Assembly (NCBI GenBank): GCA_937926205.1
Contig: CALEYL010000051.1
Location: 39,450 to 103,449, forward strand
From: an uncultured Saprospiraceae bacterium
GTDB taxonomy: Bacteria > Bacteroidota > Bacteroidia > Chitinophagales > Saprospiraceae
Reading direction: 5' to 3'
Length of the DNA stretch: 64,000 nucleotides
A model generated the notes under the pieces. The model was not told the DNA's origin and did no database searches. It was given only the letters and a program-made list of their open reading frames with translations. A program made the translations under genes and the position numbers. Shown here in pieces: positions 63,113-64,000 of the stretch (within the stretch, counting starts at the first letter, position 1; each line of letters opens with the position of its first letter).

Positions 63113-63832
63113 TTAGGGTTTAAAGTATTGCCCGTCAAGCGCATGATGCAGGTTTAATACCCGGAGCGCTCCTTCGAATGCTTCATCAAGCGGAGCGGTC
63201 AGCGTGATGGCATTGCCCTGAAGAGGGTGTGAAAAAGTAAAGCTGCTGGCGTGCAACAGCATGCGCGAAAGTCCCAGCTCCTGGTCAAGGTACTTGTTGT
63301 GTTTGCAATCGCCGTGTTTTTTATCGCCAATGACGGGGTGGCGAAGGTGGGCAAAATGCCGGCGAATCTGGTTGGTTCTGCCGGTTTCCAGCGCAATCTC
63401 CACCAAAGAATAACGGGCTGTGGCATAACGGCCTATCGCCATCGGCAGTTCTGTTTGTTCCAGTCGCTCATACCGCGTGAGGGCCTCCCGGGGCAAACCG
63501 GTTCGGGGGTGTGGCAGGGGGTAATCGATGACGCCCTTTGGATCCACGTACCCACGGATTACAGCGAGGTATTTTTTTCCCACTTCTTTCTCCCTGAATT
63601 GTTCCGACAAGATTCCTGCGATTTCGCTGTTTTTCCCAAAAACCAGCACCCCTGAAGTGCCGCGGTCTAACCGGTGAAGGGGATAAATCCGCTGGCCGAT
63701 CTGATTGCGCAGCAGTTGCAGGACAAACACCTGGTCTTCGCTGATTTTTGTGCGGTGCACCAATATCCCGGAAGGCTTATTGATAGCGATGAGGGCATCG
63801 TCTTCGAACAGGATATCAAAGGGTACGAACAT
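63113..63832 (-). CDS. RluA-family pseudouridine synthase, TruC-like
   Basis: A 239-residue enzyme with the RluA active site: catalytic Asp in HRLDRGTSGVLVFGK, then the LETGRTNQIRRHFAHLRHPVIGD motif and the TGR motif. Its length and the N-terminal LFEDDALIAINKPSGILVH without an S4 domain resemble TruC, which modifies U65 of tRNA. The exact target RNA is inferred only. It ends 61 bp before the GH20 start. Confidence 0.92.
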   Translation of the reverse strand: MFVPFDILFEDDALIAINKPSGILVHRTKISEDQVFVLQLLRNQIGQRIYPLHRLDRGTSGVLVFGKNSEIAGILSEQFREKEVGKKYLAVIRGYVDPKGVIDYPLPHPRTGLPREALTRYERLEQTELPMAIGRYATARYSLVEIALETGRTNQIRRHFAHLRHPVIGDKKHGDCKHNKYLDQELGLSRMLLHASSFTFSHPLQGNAITLTAPLDEAFEGALRVLNLHHALDGQYFKP

Positions 63833-63843
63833 GGTTTTGCAAT

Positions 63844-63890
63844 AAGAAGGTTAAATAAGAAGGTTAAAGTAGAAAGGTTAAAGGTTAAAG
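63844..63890. repeat. GGTTAAA short repeats
   Basis: Four AAGGTTAAA-type words in tandem, related to the block at 23595-23646. The following TCTAAC words (63923-63949) are another small local repeat. Confidence 0.7.
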
Positions 63891-63973
63891 GGGGCAGACT
63901 GCTAAATGGAGCGGTATTTCCCATCTAACATCTAAAATCTAACGTCTAAGTGAATTAAATCGAAAACATATCA

Positions 63974-63981
63974 TACATTTG
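63974..63981 (+). promoter_or_regulatory. -7 box of a gene beyond the window
   Basis: TACATTTG matches TANNTTTG exactly, 19 bp from the window edge. It suggests a rightward gene starts just outside. No clear -33 TTG is seen. Confidence 0.45.
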
Positions 63982-64000
63982 TTTGCAAAAGAGCGAACAT

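Noticed and set aside
60955..63123. A 722-codon plus-strand open frame opposite the GH20 gene
   Set aside because: The minus strand carries clear GH20 motifs over the same span. The plus frame has no family resemblance and is a mirror of biased codon use.

Overview
The window looks like a chromosome segment of a Bacteroidota bacterium, most likely from the Saprospiraceae/Lewinella side of the phylum. The reasons are a SusC/SusD pair, five proteins with type IX secretion (T9SS) C-terminal sorting domains, several lipoproteins, promoter-like TANNTTTG boxes with an upstream TTG, weak Shine-Dalgarno sites, and intergenic spacers full of short phylum-style repeats. No rRNA or tRNA gene was seen.

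Layout. 1-3.9 kb: the 5' part of an alpha-helical protein gene, then a four-gene minus-strand operon (lipoprotein, membrane protein, HisKA_3 histidine kinase, LuxR-type regulator). 4.1-4.6 kb: a non-coding stretch ending in a strong terminator, possibly an sRNA. 4.8-6.3 kb: a vanadium-haloperoxidase/PAP2-type enzyme. 6.4-20.3 kb: a polysaccharide utilisation locus with SusD, SusC, a GH3 beta-glucosidase, two GH144-like glucanases (one lipoprotein, one T9SS-secreted with an FN3 domain) and a 1055-residue protein made of repeated beta-rich modules. GH144 plus GH3 points to beta-1,2-glucan. An 87-bp tandem repeat splits the locus. 20.6-32 kb: secreted and OmpA proteins, an amino-acid dehydrogenase, purA, a Fur-family regulator and a large T9SS beta-propeller-like protein. 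32-35.3 kb: a PadR/PspC pair and a phosphopantetheinyl transferase.

The most interesting region is 35.4-42.3 kb. It is a tight four-gene operon: TIR plus STAND-like protein, MoxR AAA ATPase, vWA protein, and a 1126-residue protein with a caspase fold, a CHAT fold and tandem effector-associated (EAD11-like) domains. This is the architecture of NTP-dependent bacterial conflict systems. Unusually, the caspase domain keeps its His but has Glu for the catalytic Cys, while the CHAT domain keeps its Cys but has Leu for the catalytic His. The EAD region is AT-rich compared with the rest, suggesting a swapped module. A RAYT-type HUH transposase flanked by inverted REP repeats lies directly downstream.

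43.5-64 kb: msrB, a transglutaminase-like protein, a DUF2795 protein, an alpha-helical protein, a T9SS protein, a DevBCA/TolC-type export operon, an EamA-rdgB-DUF4340 operon, a peroxiredoxin with clpS, a coiled-coil exported protein, a GH20 hexosaminidase and a TruC/RluA-type pseudouridine synthase. Gene functions are inferred from motifs read by eye; no database search was run.
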